Below, piece by piece: positions 45,279 through 56,809 of a stretch of DNA of 64,000 nt. Source of the stretch: Burkholderia sp. (GTDB lineage: Bacteria; Pseudomonadota; Gammaproteobacteria; Burkholderiales; Burkholderiaceae); the NCBI GenBank assembly GCA_031253835.1, contig JAIRVP010000007.1, positions 1 through 64,000 of the forward strand, read 5' to 3'. Under the pieces are notes generated by a model. It was not told the origin of the DNA, did no database searches, and saw only the letters and a program-made list of their open reading frames with translations. The position numbers and the translations under genes were made by a program. Position 1 is the stretch's first letter; every line of letters starts with the position of its first letter.

Positions 45279-46496
45279 ATGAAGAAGATCTTGCTTGTGT
45301 TCGGGACTCGGCCGGAGGCCATCAAGATGGCACCGCTGGTGCGTGCGTTGAAGGCGCAAGCGGATGTCGACGCGCGGGTGTGCGTGACCGCCCAGCATCG
45401 GGAAATGCTCGACCAGGTGCTGACGCTGTTCGACATCAAGCCCGACTACGATCTCAACCTGATGCGGCAAAGCCAGACGCTCACCGACGTGACGACCGGC
45501 ATTCTTCAGGCGATCGGCATGGTCTTCGACGATCTGCGTCCCGACGTCGTGCTGGTGCACGGCGACACGACGACCACGCTCGCGGTCAGCCTGGCGGCGT
45601 TCTATCGCTATTTGCCGGTCGGGCACGTGGAGGCCGGGCTGCGCAGCGGCGACATCTGGTCGCCGTGGCCCGAGGAGTTGAATCGCCGCGTGACCGATGC
45701 GGTGTCGTCGTGGCATTTCGCGCCGACCGGGCAGGCGCGCGACAACCTGCTCAGCGAGGGCGTGCCGGGCAGCGGCGTCTCGCTGACCGGCAATACCGTG
45801 ATCGATGCGCTGCACGAGGTCAAGCGCATGCTGGACCGCACGTCCACGCTGTCGGACAAGGTCGCCGCGTATTTTCCGTTTCTCGAGCCGTCGCGGCGCG
45901 TCGTGCTGATCACCGGCCATCGCCGCGAGAGTTTCGGCGAACCGTTCCAGCATTTCTGCGAGGCGCTCTGCACGCTCGCGGGCCGCTATCGCGACGCGCA
46001 GTTCGTCTATCCGCTGCACATGAATCCGAACGTGCGGGAGCCGGCGCGTGCGCGGCTCGGCGGCGTGCCGAACATCTACCTGATCGAGCCGCAGGAGTAC
46101 CTGTCGTTCGTATTCCTGATGTCCCGCGCGCACTTCATCATCACCGATTCGGGCGGCATTCAGGAAGAAGGGCCGGCGCTCGGCAAGCCGGTGCTCGTCA
46201 CGCGCGAGACGACCGAGCGGCCCGAGGCGATCCAGGCCGGCACCGCGCGGCTCGTCGGCACGGACCAGGAACGGATCGTGTGGGAGGCATCGCGCCTGTT
46301 CGACAGCGAGAGCGCCTACGAGGAAATGTCGCGCGCGAGCAATCCGTATGGCGACGGTCACGCGAGCGAGCGGATCGTTCATGCGCTGATGCGCACGCCG
46401 GGCGTCACCACGAAGACGACGAGCTTCTCGATGGGGGCCGCGGAGATGCCGTTCAACGCGCTGACGCTCGGGTTGCAGGCGTTGCGCTCGCCGTGA
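45279..46496 (+). CDS. wecB: UDP-N-acetylglucosamine 2-epimerase (non-hydrolysing)
   Basis: 405 residues. Converts UDP-GlcNAc to UDP-ManNAc in the cytosol. Hallmarks: [104 protein letters not shown] and the C-terminal [20 protein letters not shown] with TTERPEA. It is divergent from the polysaccharide operon, and a 12-bp terminator follows. It would provide a ManNAc-type precursor for the polymer or for an unrelated surface glycan. Confidence 0.95.
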   Translation: MKKILLVFGTRPEAIKMAPLVRALKAQADVDARVCVTAQHREMLDQVLTLFDIKPDYDLNLMRQSQTLTDVTTGILQAIGMVFDDLRPDVVLVHGDTTTTLAVSLAAFYRYLPVGHVEAGLRSGDIWSPWPEELNRRVTDAVSSWHFAPTGQARDNLLSEGVPGSGVSLTGNTVIDALHEVKRMLDRTSTLSDKVAAYFPFLEPSRRVVLITGHRRESFGEPFQHFCEALCTLAGRYRDAQFVYPLHMNPNVREPARARLGGVPNIYLIEPQEYLSFVFLMSRAHFIITDSGGIQEEGPALGKPVLVTRETTERPEAIQAGTARLVGTDQERIVWEASRLFDSESAYEEMSRASNPYGDGHASERIVHALMRTPGVTTKTTSFSMGAAEMPFNALTLGLQALRSP

Positions 46497-46545
46497 GCCC
46501 GATCACGCGATAGCCTACTTCCGTACCGTTCGTTGCCGTCACGCG

Positions 46546-46575
46546 AGGATCCGGCCGCCAGGCCGGCCGGATCCT
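46546..46575 (+). terminator. terminator after wecB
   Basis: AGGATCCGGCCG (46,546-46,557) pairs perfectly with CGGCCGGATCCT (46,564-46,575) across a 6-nt loop, 49 bases after the wecB stop, followed by tgccttt. Confidence 0.75.
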
Positions 46576-46834
46576 TGCCTTTGCGCGACCCGGAACGAAT
46601 TTTCCCGCCGGGCTCAAAAGTGTTTTGGTCGAATGTCCCTTTCCCGATGCGGCGCCGGGCAGGGATACTTCAGCGGATACCCGCCCCGCATCGGCCGGAA
46701 TTCACATCGAAGTCCAGGCTTCCCCGATGCCGGGGATCCGATGCATCCGATCGCCGATCTTCCGTCGCGACGCCTGCCGCACGGGCGCGGCCAGGTTGCC
46801 GCCGCCGATCGCGTCTCACACCAGGCCGATTTCC

Positions 46835-47845
46835 ATGACCCAATCCATTCATCAAGCATCGTTGCCGGCCCGCTATCACGCATGGACCTGGCAAGGCAGC
46901 GAGCATCCCGCCCAGCTGCATCTCGAACAACGGCCGATGCCGGCGCTGAAGCCCGGCCAGGTGCTGGTCCACAACCAGGCCATCGGCCTCAACCCGGTCG
47001 ACTGGAAAGTGCTCGGCGGCGCGCTGGTGAACTGGCGTCACGGGCACGTGCCCGGTGTCGACGGCGCGGGGACGGTGGTCGCGGTCGCGAGCGAGCCGAT
47101 GCGTCACTTGCTCGGCCGCCGCGTGGCCTATCATCAGGCGCTCGGCGAGCACGGCAGTTTCGCGGAATACACGCCGATCGCCGCGTCCGCGCTGTTGACG
47201 GTGCCCGAGGCACTCGATTTCGAGACGGCGGCGAGCGTGCCGTGCCCGGCGCTGACCGCGTGGCAGGCGCTCGAGAAAGTGCCGTGTCGCGTGTCGCGGG
47301 AGATCCTCGTCAGCGGAGCAGGCGGCGCGGTCGGCAACTACCTGGTGCAGATTGCCGCCGATCGCGGGTTCGTCGTGTCGGTGTCGAGTCACGAGCGGCA
47401 TTGGGAACGGCTGCGCGCGCGCGGCGCGAGCCATTTTCTGCCGGGCCCGGTCGACGAAGCGATCGATGGCGGAAACGAACTGGCACGACGCTTCTACGCG
47501 GTGTTCGACAGTGTCGATGCGCAACACGCCGGCCGGTGGGCGCCCGCGGTTGCCGCCAACGGGCACATCGTCTGTATCCAGGGGCGCTTCGACGCGCCAC
47601 CGCTGCCGCCGTTCACGTCGAGCGTGTCGCTGCACGAGGTCGCGTTGAATGCGTTGCACACATACGGCGATGACGCCGCGTGGCTCGAGACGACCGCGGC
47701 GGGCAGCATGCTGCTGGCCAGCGTCGCGAACGGCCGGATGCAACCCGAAGCGCGCGTCACGGGCGATTTCGCCCAACTGCCCGAGCAACTCGAAGGGCTT
47801 CGGCAGCGGCAGTTTTCCGGCAAGCCGGTGGTGCTCGTCCGATAG
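46835..47845 (+). CDS. zinc-free medium-chain dehydrogenase/quinone-oxidoreductase-like protein
   Basis: 336 residues from ATG 46,835 (MTQSIHQASL). GroES-like N-terminal half: PGQVLVHNQAIGLNPVDWKV, GVDGAGTVVAV. Rossmann half: EILVSGAGGAVGNYLVQIAA. The catalytic and structural zinc cysteines of alcohol dehydrogenases are absent, as in quinone oxidoreductases and alkenal reductases. It stands alone between wecB and the molybdenum hydroxylase, with no regulator next to it. Confidence 0.88.
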   Translation: MTQSIHQASLPARYHAWTWQGSEHPAQLHLEQRPMPALKPGQVLVHNQAIGLNPVDWKVLGGALVNWRHGHVPGVDGAGTVVAVASEPMRHLLGRRVAYHQALGEHGSFAEYTPIAASALLTVPEALDFETAASVPCPALTAWQALEKVPCRVSREILVSGAGGAVGNYLVQIAADRGFVVSVSSHERHWERLRARGASHFLPGPVDEAIDGGNELARRFYAVFDSVDAQHAGRWAPAVAANGHIVCIQGRFDAPPLPPFTSSVSLHEVALNALHTYGDDAAWLETTAAGSMLLASVANGRMQPEARVTGDFAQLPEQLEGLRQRQFSGKPVVLVR

Positions 47846-48266
47846 CGGAAGCGCTCGACGCATGTGAAGCGCTGCTTCGGGCCGCATCCGGCGCGGCGGC
47901 GCAAACCCGCCGCACATCAGTTAAAGTTGGAACCCGGCTCAATCCCCAGACGAATCCGGCCGCCCAGGCGATGTCGAAGCCTTCCGGGCGGGACGTCGCG
48001 CGTGGGCGATGACGATCCGGGGCCCCGTTTCTGGCAGTCCGGACAGGATCGCGTTGCCTGAGTGACGGTTTGCGTCGGGCAGAATCGGGACCCGCGAGTG
48101 CCCGCTTTCGATCGGAGTCGTACGTCCGGCCGTCATCGGCACCGATAGCACATCGACGCCGGTTCCGCCGGCGAAGCAGTCCATCGGGCGGTGCCGGATC
48201 GGCACCGTTCGAATCCCCACACGGCACCCGTGGTGCGACGCGGGCGCCTCGACCAGGAGGTGAACG
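47846..48266. other. 420-base stretch, no supported gene
   Basis: A minus-strand frame runs from 48,469 to 47,939 but overlaps the start of the iron-sulfur protein and its translation is not recognised. A short inverted tract around GCCGGCG is visible, otherwise nothing. Probably the promoter region of the molybdenum hydroxylase operon, which has a good aggagg site before 48,267. Confidence 0.35.
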
Positions 48267-48728
48267 ATGATCACGCTGACCGTCAACGGTAGCGAGCAGC
48301 ACTTCGACGGCAATCCCGACATGCCGTTGCTCTGGTATCTGCGCGACGTCCTCGGCCATACCGGCACCAAGTTCGGCTGCGGGATGGCGCTGTGCGGTGC
48401 GTGCACCGTGCATCTCGACGGCGTCGCGATCCGGTCGTGCATCACGCCCGTTGCGGCGGCTTCGGCCAAGCGCGTGACGACGATCGAAGGACTGTCGACG
48501 GACTTGACCCACCCGCTGCAGCAGGCGTGGCAGGAACTGAACGTCGCGCAATGCGGCTACTGCCAGTCCGGGCAGATCATGCAGGCCGCGTCGCTGCTGA
48601 AGACGAATCCCCATCCGACCGACGCCGACATCGACGATGCGATGTCCGGCAACATCTGCCGCTGCGGCACCTACACGCGCATTCGCGCGGCGATCCGGCT
48701 GGCCGTGCGCCGCGGGGGGGCCGCATGA
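48267..48728 (+). CDS. molybdenum hydroxylase, [2Fe-2S] small subunit
   Basis: 153 residues. The plant-type [2Fe-2S] cluster Cys set [17 protein letters not shown] and the second cluster domain [12 protein letters not shown] plus [16 protein letters not shown] identify the small subunit of isoquinoline 1-oxidoreductase/aldehyde oxidase-type enzymes. It passes electrons from the Mo site to an acceptor. It overlaps the large-subunit gene by 4 bp. Confidence 0.95.
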   Translation: MITLTVNGSEQHFDGNPDMPLLWYLRDVLGHTGTKFGCGMALCGACTVHLDGVAIRSCITPVAAASAKRVTTIEGLSTDLTHPLQQAWQELNVAQCGYCQSGQIMQAASLLKTNPHPTDADIDDAMSGNICRCGTYTRIRAAIRLAVRRGGAA

Positions 48729-51049
48729 GCGCGCCCGAACTCTCCGTCCACAACGAAAGCCGTCGCGCGCTGCTGCTCGGCTTCGCGTCCGGCGGGCTGC
48801 TGCTCGCATTCGGCGTGCCGTCGCTCGTGCATGCCGCCGCGCCGGTGCAGCCGCCCGTCAGCGCGAATCCGCAATACGGCGGGGCCGGGATGCCGCACGG
48901 GTTGCGCGACAATCCGCACCTGTTCGTGGCGATCGCACCGGACGGCACCGTGACCGTGACCTGTATCCGCTCGGAAATGGGGCAGGGCGTGCGCACGAGC
49001 GTCGCGCTCGTGGTCGCCGACGAACTGGGCGCGGACTGGGCGCGCGTGAAGGTCGCGCAGGCTGTCGGCGACGAGCCGCGCTACGGCAACCAGAACACCG
49101 ACGGGTCGCGCAGCCTGCGCCAGAGTTTCGCCGCGCTGCGGCGTGCCGGCGCGGCCGCGCGCACGATGCTCGAGCAGGCCGCCGCGACTGCGTGGGGCGT
49201 CGATGTCGGTCAGGTCAAGGCGACGGTGCACGAGGTCGTCGACACGAAGAGCGGCCGCACGCTCGGTTTCGGCGAACTCGCGGCGAAAGCAGCTGCGTTG
49301 CCGGTACCCGATACGAAGACGCTCGCGTTGAAAGCGCCGGCCGAATTCCGCTATATCGGCAAGGGCAAGACGGCACTGATCGACGGACGCGACATCGTCG
49401 GCGGCCGCGCGCACTACGGGATCGACACGCGGCTCGACGGCATGCTGTATGCGGTCGTCGCGCGACCGCCGGTGTACGGCGACACGGTCGCGTCATTCGA
49501 TGCATCGGCGGCCGAAAAGCTGCCGGGCGTCGTCAAGGTCGTGCAGCTCGCGTCGGCGCCGCTGCCGTCCGGCTTCCAGCCGCTCGGCGGCGTGGCCGTC
49601 GTCGCGCGCGATACGTGGACGGCCATCCAGGCGCGCGCGCAACTGAAGATCGACTGGAAGCACGGCCCCAACGCGGGCTACGACTCGGCCGAGTATCGCA
49701 AGACGCTCGAAGCGGCCGCCGCGCAGCCGGGCGACGTGATCCGCAACGACGGCGACGCGGCCACGGCGCTCGCCGGTGCCGCGAAGCGCGTGCGCGCGAC
49801 GTACTACATTCCGCATCTCGCCCACGCGACGATGGAGCCACCGGCGGCCGTTGCGCGCGTGGCCGACGGCCGCTGCGAAGTATGGACCTGCACGCAGGCG
49901 CCGCAGACCACGCGCGACGAGATCGCGAAGGCGCTCGCGCTGCCGGCCGAGCGCGTGACGGTCAACGTGACGCTGCTCGGCGGCGGGTTCGGCCGCAAGT
50001 CGAAACCCGATTACGTGGTGGAAGCCGCGCTGCTGTCGAAGGCGGTCGGCGCGCCCGTGAAGCTGACGTTCACGCGCGAGGACGACATCGCGCACGACTA
50101 TTTCCACGCGGTGTCGCTCGAAGCGTTCGACGGCGGGATCGATGCATCGGGAAAAGTGGTCGCGTGGCAGCATCGCACGGTCGCGCCGTCGATCCAGTCG
50201 ACCTTCAAGCCGGGCATCGTGCACGAGCAGCCGGGTGAACTTGCACAAGGGATCGCGGACCTGCCGTTCGCGATTCCGAACGTGCGGATCGAGAATCCGG
50301 CAGCGGAAGGGCACACGCGGATCGGCTGGTTCCGTTCGGTCTACAACATCCCGCATGCGTTCGGCATCCAGAGCTTCGTGTCGGAACTCGCGCACGCGGC
50401 CGGCCGCGATCCGAAGGATTTCCTGCTCGAGCTGATCGGGCCCGCGCGGCGTTTCGAGCCGCACATCACGGTGAAGAACGTGAACTACGGCGAGGATCCC
50501 GCGCTGTACCCGGTCGATACGGGGCGGCTGCGGCGTGTGGTCGAGACGGTCGCGCGCGAAGCCGGCTGGGGGCGCAAGCGGCCGAAGGGGCACGGGCTCG
50601 GGATCGCCGCGCATCGCAGCTTCGTGTCGTACACGGCCGCCGTGTGCGAGGTGCAGGTCGGCGCGGACGGCAAGATCACGGTGCCGCGCGTCGACATCGC
50701 GATCGACTGCGGGCCGCAGGTCAATCCGGAGCGCGTGCGCTCGCAGCTCGAGGGCGCGGTGGTGATGGGGCTCGGCATCGCGCTGCACGGCGAGATCACG
50801 TTCAAGGACGGCCATCCGGAACAAAGCAACTTCAACGGCTTCCAGGTACTGAGGATGAACGAGGCGCCGCGCGAAATCCGCGTGCATCTCGTCGCGCCGG
50901 ACGATTTCACGGCGCCGCTCGGCGGCGTCGGCGAGCCGGGCCTGCCGCCCGTCGCGCCGGCGCTGACCAACGCGATCTTCGCGGCGACCGGCACGCGCAT
51001 CCGCAGCCTGCCGGTTGCCGATCAGTTGGCGAAGCCGCAGGCGAGTTGA
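48725..51049 (+). CDS. molybdenum hydroxylase, large molybdopterin-binding subunit
   Basis: 774 residues. The N-terminus has a twin-arginine-like export signal ([20 protein letters not shown]), typical of the IorB-type, so the enzyme is probably periplasmic. Mo-cofactor domain motifs: [77 protein letters not shown] and the C-terminal [20 protein letters not shown] with the active-site Glu. It hydroxylates an aldehyde or N-heterocycle. There is no FAD subunit. The cofactor-insertion gene usually found nearby is not in the window. Confidence 0.94.
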   Translation: MSAPELSVHNESRRALLLGFASGGLLLAFGVPSLVHAAAPVQPPVSANPQYGGAGMPHGLRDNPHLFVAIAPDGTVTVTCIRSEMGQGVRTSVALVVADELGADWARVKVAQAVGDEPRYGNQNTDGSRSLRQSFAALRRAGAAARTMLEQAAATAWGVDVGQVKATVHEVVDTKSGRTLGFGELAAKAAALPVPDTKTLALKAPAEFRYIGKGKTALIDGRDIVGGRAHYGIDTRLDGMLYAVVARPPVYGDTVASFDASAAEKLPGVVKVVQLASAPLPSGFQPLGGVAVVARDTWTAIQARAQLKIDWKHGPNAGYDSAEYRKTLEAAAAQPGDVIRNDGDAATALAGAAKRVRATYYIPHLAHATMEPPAAVARVADGRCEVWTCTQAPQTTRDEIAKALALPAERVTVNVTLLGGGFGRKSKPDYVVEAALLSKAVGAPVKLTFTREDDIAHDYFHAVSLEAFDGGIDASGKVVAWQHRTVAPSIQSTFKPGIVHEQPGELAQGIADLPFAIPNVRIENPAAEGHTRIGWFRSVYNIPHAFGIQSFVSELAHAAGRDPKDFLLELIGPARRFEPHITVKNVNYGEDPALYPVDTGRLRRVVETVAREAGWGRKRPKGHGLGIAAHRSFVSYTAAVCEVQVGADGKITVPRVDIAIDCGPQVNPERVRSQLEGAVVMGLGIALHGEITFKDGHPEQSNFNGFQVLRMNEAPREIRVHLVAPDDFTAPLGGVGEPGLPPVAPALTNAIFAATGTRIRSLPVADQLAKPQAS

Positions 51050-51120
51050 CGCACAATACCCCCGCACCGGGCCGCATCATGCGGCCCGGTTCGCATCGAC
51101 CCCTGAACAAGGAGTGTGAC

Positions 51121-51888
51121 GTGGCCTCATCCGATGTCAGTGTGAAGCAGGCGGTGTCTGCCGCCGAATGGGATGCGCGAGTCAACCTGGCGGCGGCCTA
51201 TCGTCTTACGGCGCTGTTCGGCTGGGACGATCTCGTGTTCACCCATATCTCGGCGCGCGTGCCCGGCCCGGAGCACCATTTCCTGATCAACCCGTACGGG
51301 ATGATGTTCGACGAGATCACGGCGTCGTCGCTGGTCAAGATCGATCTCGACGGTCGCAAGGTGTCCGAATCGCCGTACGAGATCAACCCGGCCGGCTTCA
51401 CGATTCATAGCGCGGTGCATGCGGCACGCGACGACGCGCTGTGCGTGATGCATACGCATTCGATCAACGGTGTCGCGGTGTCGGCGCAGGAAGCGGGCTT
51501 GCTGCCGCTGTCGCAGCAGTCGCTCGGCGTGCTGGCGTCGCTCGGATATCACGACTACGAAGGCATCGCGCTCAACGAGGGCGAGAAGGCGCGCCTCGTG
51601 CGCGACCTCGGCGGCAACACGAACCTGATGCTGCGCAATCACGGGCTGTTGACGGTCGGCGCGACGCCGGCCGATGCGTTCGTCGCGATGTACTTCTTCG
51701 AGGCGGCGTGCATGATCCAGGTCCGCGCGCAGGCCGGCGGCGCGGCGCTGTTGCCGATCGCGCAACCGATTCTCGACGGCATCAGGCAGCAGATCGCGGC
51801 GGTCACGCGCGGCATGGGCGCCGGCGCGCTCGTCTGGCCCGGATTGCTGCGCCGGCTCGATCGACGCAATCCCGGGTACGCGGACTAG
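51121..51888 (+). CDS. class II aldolase/adducin family protein
   Basis: 255 residues with a GTG start at 51,121 after aaggag. It shows FGWDDLVFTHISARVPGPEH, GMMFDEITASSLVKIDLDG, the zinc ligands in MHTHSINGVAVSA and RNHGLLTVGATPADAF. Related enzymes cleave or isomerise phosphorylated or free hydroxy-acids, but many Burkholderia members are of unknown substrate. It follows the molybdenum hydroxylase by 71 bp and precedes the acyl-CoA dehydrogenase. Confidence 0.92.
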   Translation: MASSDVSVKQAVSAAEWDARVNLAAAYRLTALFGWDDLVFTHISARVPGPEHHFLINPYGMMFDEITASSLVKIDLDGRKVSESPYEINPAGFTIHSAVHAARDDALCVMHTHSINGVAVSAQEAGLLPLSQQSLGVLASLGYHDYEGIALNEGEKARLVRDLGGNTNLMLRNHGLLTVGATPADAFVAMYFFEAACMIQVRAQAGGAALLPIAQPILDGIRQQIAAVTRGMGAGALVWPGLLRRLDRRNPGYAD

Positions 51889-51997
51889 CTCGCTCGTCGT
51901 TGTTGTTTGCGAACGACCGTGCTAAATTCCTGCCAGCACTTGCAGTCACGGAACCCTTCATTCGGCTGACAAAGCCGGCACCCCGGGAGGCAGCACG

Positions 51998-53827
51998 ATG
52001 AGCCTGTTGATGTCGCGACGCGATCTCGCGTTCCTGCTGTATGACTGGCTCGATGCCGAAGCGCTCGTCGCGCTGCCGCGTTATGCGGAGCACAGTCGCG
52101 AGACTTTCGACGCGGTGCTCGACACCAGCGAGCGGATTGCGGAAGACCTGTTCGCGCCGCATGCGGCGCGCGGCGATCGCGAGGAACCGCATTTCGACGG
52201 CGAACGCGTGACGCTGATCCCCGAGGTCGAACCAGCCGTGCGCGCATTCGCGGACGCCGGGCTGATCGCCGCGGGCCACGACGAAGCGCTCGGCGGCATG
52301 CGGTTGCCGAAGCTGGTCGAAGCCGCGTCGTTCCTGTTCTTCCAGGCCGCGAACATCGCGACGGCCGCGTATCCGTTCCTGACCGTCGCCAACGCGAACC
52401 TGCTCGTCGCGCACGGCAGCCCTGCGCAGATCGACGCGTTCGCGCGCCCGGAACTGGAAGGGCGCTTCCTCGGCACGATGTGCCTGTCCGAACCGCAAGC
52501 CGGTTCGTCGCTGTCCGACATCGCGACGCGCGCGGATCTCGAGGGCGACTCGCCGCTCGGCCCGCGCTACCGGCTGACCGGCAACAAGATGTGGATTTCC
52601 GGCGGCGAACACGAGCTCGCGGAGAACATCGTCCACCTCGTGCTCGCGAAGATTCCCGACGAACACGGCCGGCTGCAGCCCGGCACGCGCGGCATCTCGC
52701 TGTTCATCGTGCCGAAGTTCCTGCCGGGCACCGATGGCAACGCGCAGGGCGAACACAACGACGTCGTGCTCGCCGGGCTGAACCACAAGATGGGCTATCG
52801 CGGCACGACCAACTGCCTGCTGAATTTCGGCGAAGGCACGCGCTATCGTCCGGAAGGGCGTGCGGGCGCGATCGGCTACCTGGTCGGCAAGCCGAACCAC
52901 GGTCTTGCCTACATGTTCCACATGATGAACGAGGCGCGCATCGGTGTCGGCGCGGGCGCGGTGGCGCTCGGCTATACCGGCTATCTGCATGCGCTCGACT
53001 ATGCGCGCAACCGGCCGCAGGGGCGTCCGCTCGGGCCGGCCGGCAAGGATGCGGCCGCGCCGCAGGCGCCGATCGTCGAGCATCCGGACGTGCGCCGCAT
53101 GCTGCTTGCGCAGAAGGCCTATGTCGAAGGCGGTCTCGCATTGATCCTGTACTGCGCGAAGCTGGTCGACGAGGCCCGCGCTCATGACGACGAGGCAGTG
53201 CGCGCGCATGCGACGCGCCTGCTCGACATCCTCACGCCGATCGCGAAAAGCTGGCCGTCGCAGTGGTGCCTCGCCGCGAACGACCTCGCGATCCAGGTGC
53301 ACGGCGGCTACGGCTACACGCGCGACTACGCGGTCGAGCGGCTCTACCGCGACAATCGGCTGAATCCGATTCACGAAGGCACGCACGGGATCCAGGCGCT
53401 CGACCTGCTGGGCCGCAAGGTCGCGCAGGACGACGGCGCGCTGCTGCGTGCGCTCGACGCGCGCATCGGCGCGACGGTCGAACGTGCGCGGGCGCTGGAT
53501 GCCGGCACGCGCGAGCAGGCCGATGCATTGGCACGGCGCTGGGCGCGACTGGGCGACGTCACGCGGCAACTGGGCGCGATCGGCGATCCGCAGAAGCGGC
53601 TGGCGAACGCGAGCGTCTATCTCGAAGCGTTCGGCCACCTCGTCGTCGCATGGCTGTGGCTCGACGTGACGTTTGCCGCGCACGGGCACGACGGCGATTT
53701 CCACGACGGCAAGCGCGCGGCGGCCCGTTACTTCTTCCACTGGGAATTGCCGAAGGTGGATGCGCAGCTGGACTTGCTGTCGAGCGTCGACACGACGACG
53801 CTCGACATGCACGACGCGTGGTTCTGA
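51998..53827 (+). CDS. acyl-CoA dehydrogenase, long FadE-like form
   Basis: 609 residues, longer than the usual 380-400 because of a C-terminal extension (AcdA_C). GTMCLSEPQAGSSLSDIATR and YRLTGNKMWISGGEHEL contact FAD and substrate; the catalytic Glu is in IHEGTHGIQALDLLGRKV; VHGGYGYTRDYAVERLYRD is the family C-terminal motif. It oxidises an acyl-CoA at C2-C3 and feeds electrons to ETF; the etfA end lies at the other end of this window. A diverged fragment of a similar gene lies at 58.13 kb. Confidence 0.95.
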   Translation: MSLLMSRRDLAFLLYDWLDAEALVALPRYAEHSRETFDAVLDTSERIAEDLFAPHAARGDREEPHFDGERVTLIPEVEPAVRAFADAGLIAAGHDEALGGMRLPKLVEAASFLFFQAANIATAAYPFLTVANANLLVAHGSPAQIDAFARPELEGRFLGTMCLSEPQAGSSLSDIATRADLEGDSPLGPRYRLTGNKMWISGGEHELAENIVHLVLAKIPDEHGRLQPGTRGISLFIVPKFLPGTDGNAQGEHNDVVLAGLNHKMGYRGTTNCLLNFGEGTRYRPEGRAGAIGYLVGKPNHGLAYMFHMMNEARIGVGAGAVALGYTGYLHALDYARNRPQGRPLGPAGKDAAAPQAPIVEHPDVRRMLLAQKAYVEGGLALILYCAKLVDEARAHDDEAVRAHATRLLDILTPIAKSWPSQWCLAANDLAIQVHGGYGYTRDYAVERLYRDNRLNPIHEGTHGIQALDLLGRKVAQDDGALLRALDARIGATVERARALDAGTREQADALARRWARLGDVTRQLGAIGDPQKRLANASVYLEAFGHLVVAWLWLDVTFAAHGHDGDFHDGKRAAARYFFHWELPKVDAQLDLLSSVDTTTLDMHDAWF

Positions 53828-53925
53828 ACGTTGCATCACCGACATTCCGGAATGCAGACGATATCGCGGGACATCCCGCCGGCCGTACCGATGCGCGGCC
53901 GTGCCGTGCAAGGAGAGAGAAGCGC

Positions 53926-54906
<981 letters not shown>

Positions 54907-54964
54907 TCGTACGTGTGCATGCGGCGGCGCGATGGCACGCGTCGCCGCGATGCGGGTACGGCCG

Positions 54965-55882
54965 CTACGCGTCCCGGTTCAGTTCGTCGAAGCCTGCAAC
55001 GAGCGCATCGAGCAGGTGGCGAACGGCAGGCACCATCCCGCGTCGCGTCGGGAAGATCGCGTGGACGAGCGCCGTCGGCGCCGCTAGCGCAGGCAGCAGA
55101 TGGAGCAGCCGGCCGGCCTGAAGGTCGGCGTTCACCAGTTCGCGCGGCAATTCGGCGACGCCGATACCGTCGAGCACGGCAAGGCGCAGGGTCGCCAGAT
55201 CGTCGGTTGCCAGCCGCGGCCGATGTACGAACGAGAGGGCGCGCCCGTCGGCGTCCGTCAGGTTCCACACGAACCGGCCGCCGCTGCCGGCCGTCGATAC
55301 GGTCGGCCAGTCCTTCAGGCTGTCGATCGACCCGGGCGCCGGAAAGCGGGCGGCCAGTGCCGGGCTCGCAACGAGAATCCGGTACGACGGCCCCAGTTGC
55401 CGAACCGCAAGATCGGTGTTCTCCAGCGGCGGAACCCGCGCACGGATCGCGAAGTCCAGCCCTTCCTCGACGACATCCACACGCCGGTTGGTCGCATCGA
55501 GCAGCACCTGAACCTGCGGGTTGTCCTCGATATATCTCGCCACGATCGCGGCCACGCCCGAACTCAGCAGGCCAACCGGGCAACTGACGCGCACGGTGCC
55601 CTGCGGCTGCGTGCGCGTGCGGTCCACGATGTCCTTCGCGGCCTTCGATTCCGCGACCAGCGCGACGCAATGCTGATGGAACTGCCGCCCGGTTTCCGTC
55701 AGCGACAGGCTGCGGCTCGTGCGATTGAGCAGCCGCACGCCGAGTTCTTCCTCGAGCGCGCGAATGCGCCGGCTGAGCTTCGACGTTTGCGCGCCGAGGC
55801 TGCGGGCGGCGGCCGTGAAGCTCCCGTGTTCCACCACTTCCGCGAACAGCCGGAGATCGTTCAGGTCGGTGATGGGGTTCAT
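54965..55882 (-). CDS. LysR-family transcriptional regulator
   Basis: 305 residues. HTH: NDLRLFAEVVEHGSFTAAAR and LGAQTSKLSRRIRALEEELG; effector domain with RVSCPVGLLSSGVAAIVARY. The sequence style (short helix GAQTSKLSRRI) is that of the CrgA/AaeR-like subgroup. It is divergent from the pirin gene with about 180 bp between, so it probably controls the pirin-doxX-wrbA set, which is typically quinone- or electrophile-responsive. Confidence 0.94.
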   Translation of the reverse strand: MNPITDLNDLRLFAEVVEHGSFTAAARSLGAQTSKLSRRIRALEEELGVRLLNRTSRSLSLTETGRQFHQHCVALVAESKAAKDIVDRTRTQPQGTVRVSCPVGLLSSGVAAIVARYIEDNPQVQVLLDATNRRVDVVEEGLDFAIRARVPPLENTDLAVRQLGPSYRILVASPALAARFPAPGSIDSLKDWPTVSTAGSGGRFVWNLTDADGRALSFVHRPRLATDDLATLRLAVLDGIGVAELPRELVNADLQAGRLLHLLPALAAPTALVHAIFPTRRGMVPAVRHLLDALVAGFDELNRDA

Positions 55883-56061
55883 GGCGGCGGCTCCGTTCGG
55901 TCAGATCGTTCTACTGGAAGCAATGATACGTTGCCATTCTGGAGATATGCGAGAGATCTTTGCGAAATTAGCATTCATCCAACGTTCGGTGCCATGCAGA
56001 AACCGGCAAGGCACCGCCAGGCAACCGCCCGTCGTCAGGGCAGCAGGACAAGGAGTTGGAC

Positions 56062-56760
56062 ATGTTGATGCATCGGCGCTGGGCCTCGCTGGACACCGCG
56101 AATCACGGCTGGCTGCGCGCGAAGTTTCATTTCGCGGTGACGGCCGACGGTACGCCCGAGCATGCGCCGCTGGGCCCGCTGATCGTGTGGAACGACGACG
56201 AGATCGCCGTCGGCAGCGGGTTTCCGATGCACGGGCACCGCGACATGGAAATCATCACGTACGTGCGGCAGGGTGTGCTCGGTCATCGCGACACGCTCGG
56301 ATCGGAAGGCACGATCGACGCGGGCGACGTACAGGTCATGAGCGCGGGCACCGGCATCCGGCATGCGGAGTTCAACAGCGGCGACACACCGCTCAAGGTC
56401 TACCAGATCTGGCTGCTGCCGCGCGCGAACGGCGGCGCGCCCGGGTGGGACATGAAGCAGTTTCCGAAGGGCGACCGGTCCGGACGTTTCGTCGTGCTGG
56501 CGAGCGGCTATGCCGGCGACGAAGGCGCGCTGCCGATCCGTGCCGACGCACGCGTGCTCGGCGCCACGCTGAAGGCGGGCGAGCAGGTCAGGCAGGCATT
56601 GGGCGCCACGCGCCGCGCGTATCTCGTCGCGGCATCGGGGCGCATCGAAGTGAACGGAGAACGCGTGGGGCCGCTCGACGGCGTCGCGATCACGAACGAG
56701 GCCGCGCTCGACATCGTCGCGGTTGAAGATTCTGAGCTGGTGATGGTGGACGCCGGCTGA
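56062..56760 (+). CDS. pirin family protein
   Basis: About 232 residues; ATG 56,062 is preferred over the TTG at 56,056 because the aaggag site is then correctly spaced. Bicupin with the metal ligands His57, His59 (FPMHGHRDMEIITYV), His101 and Glu103 (GIRHAEFNSGD). Bacterial pirins include quercetinases and redox-sensing proteins. It is divergent from LysR and followed by doxX after 49 bp. Confidence 0.95.
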   Translation: MLMHRRWASLDTANHGWLRAKFHFAVTADGTPEHAPLGPLIVWNDDEIAVGSGFPMHGHRDMEIITYVRQGVLGHRDTLGSEGTIDAGDVQVMSAGTGIRHAEFNSGDTPLKVYQIWLLPRANGGAPGWDMKQFPKGDRSGRFVVLASGYAGDEGALPIRADARVLGATLKAGEQVRQALGATRRAYLVAASGRIEVNGERVGPLDGVAITNEAALDIVAVEDSELVMVDAG

Positions 56761-56809
56761 GTGCCCTTCTTTTTCAGTCCACCGAATCATTTCATTTCAG
56801 GAGTGCATC

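Noticed and set aside
44478..46382. 634-residue minus-strand frame across the wecB region
   Set aside because: It covers wecB in antisense, has Arg/His-rich composition and no recognisable domain.
47939..48469. 176-residue minus-strand frame overlapping the iron-sulfur subunit start
   Set aside because: It runs antisense into a certain gene and its translation is not recognisable; at most a decayed relic in the upstream half.
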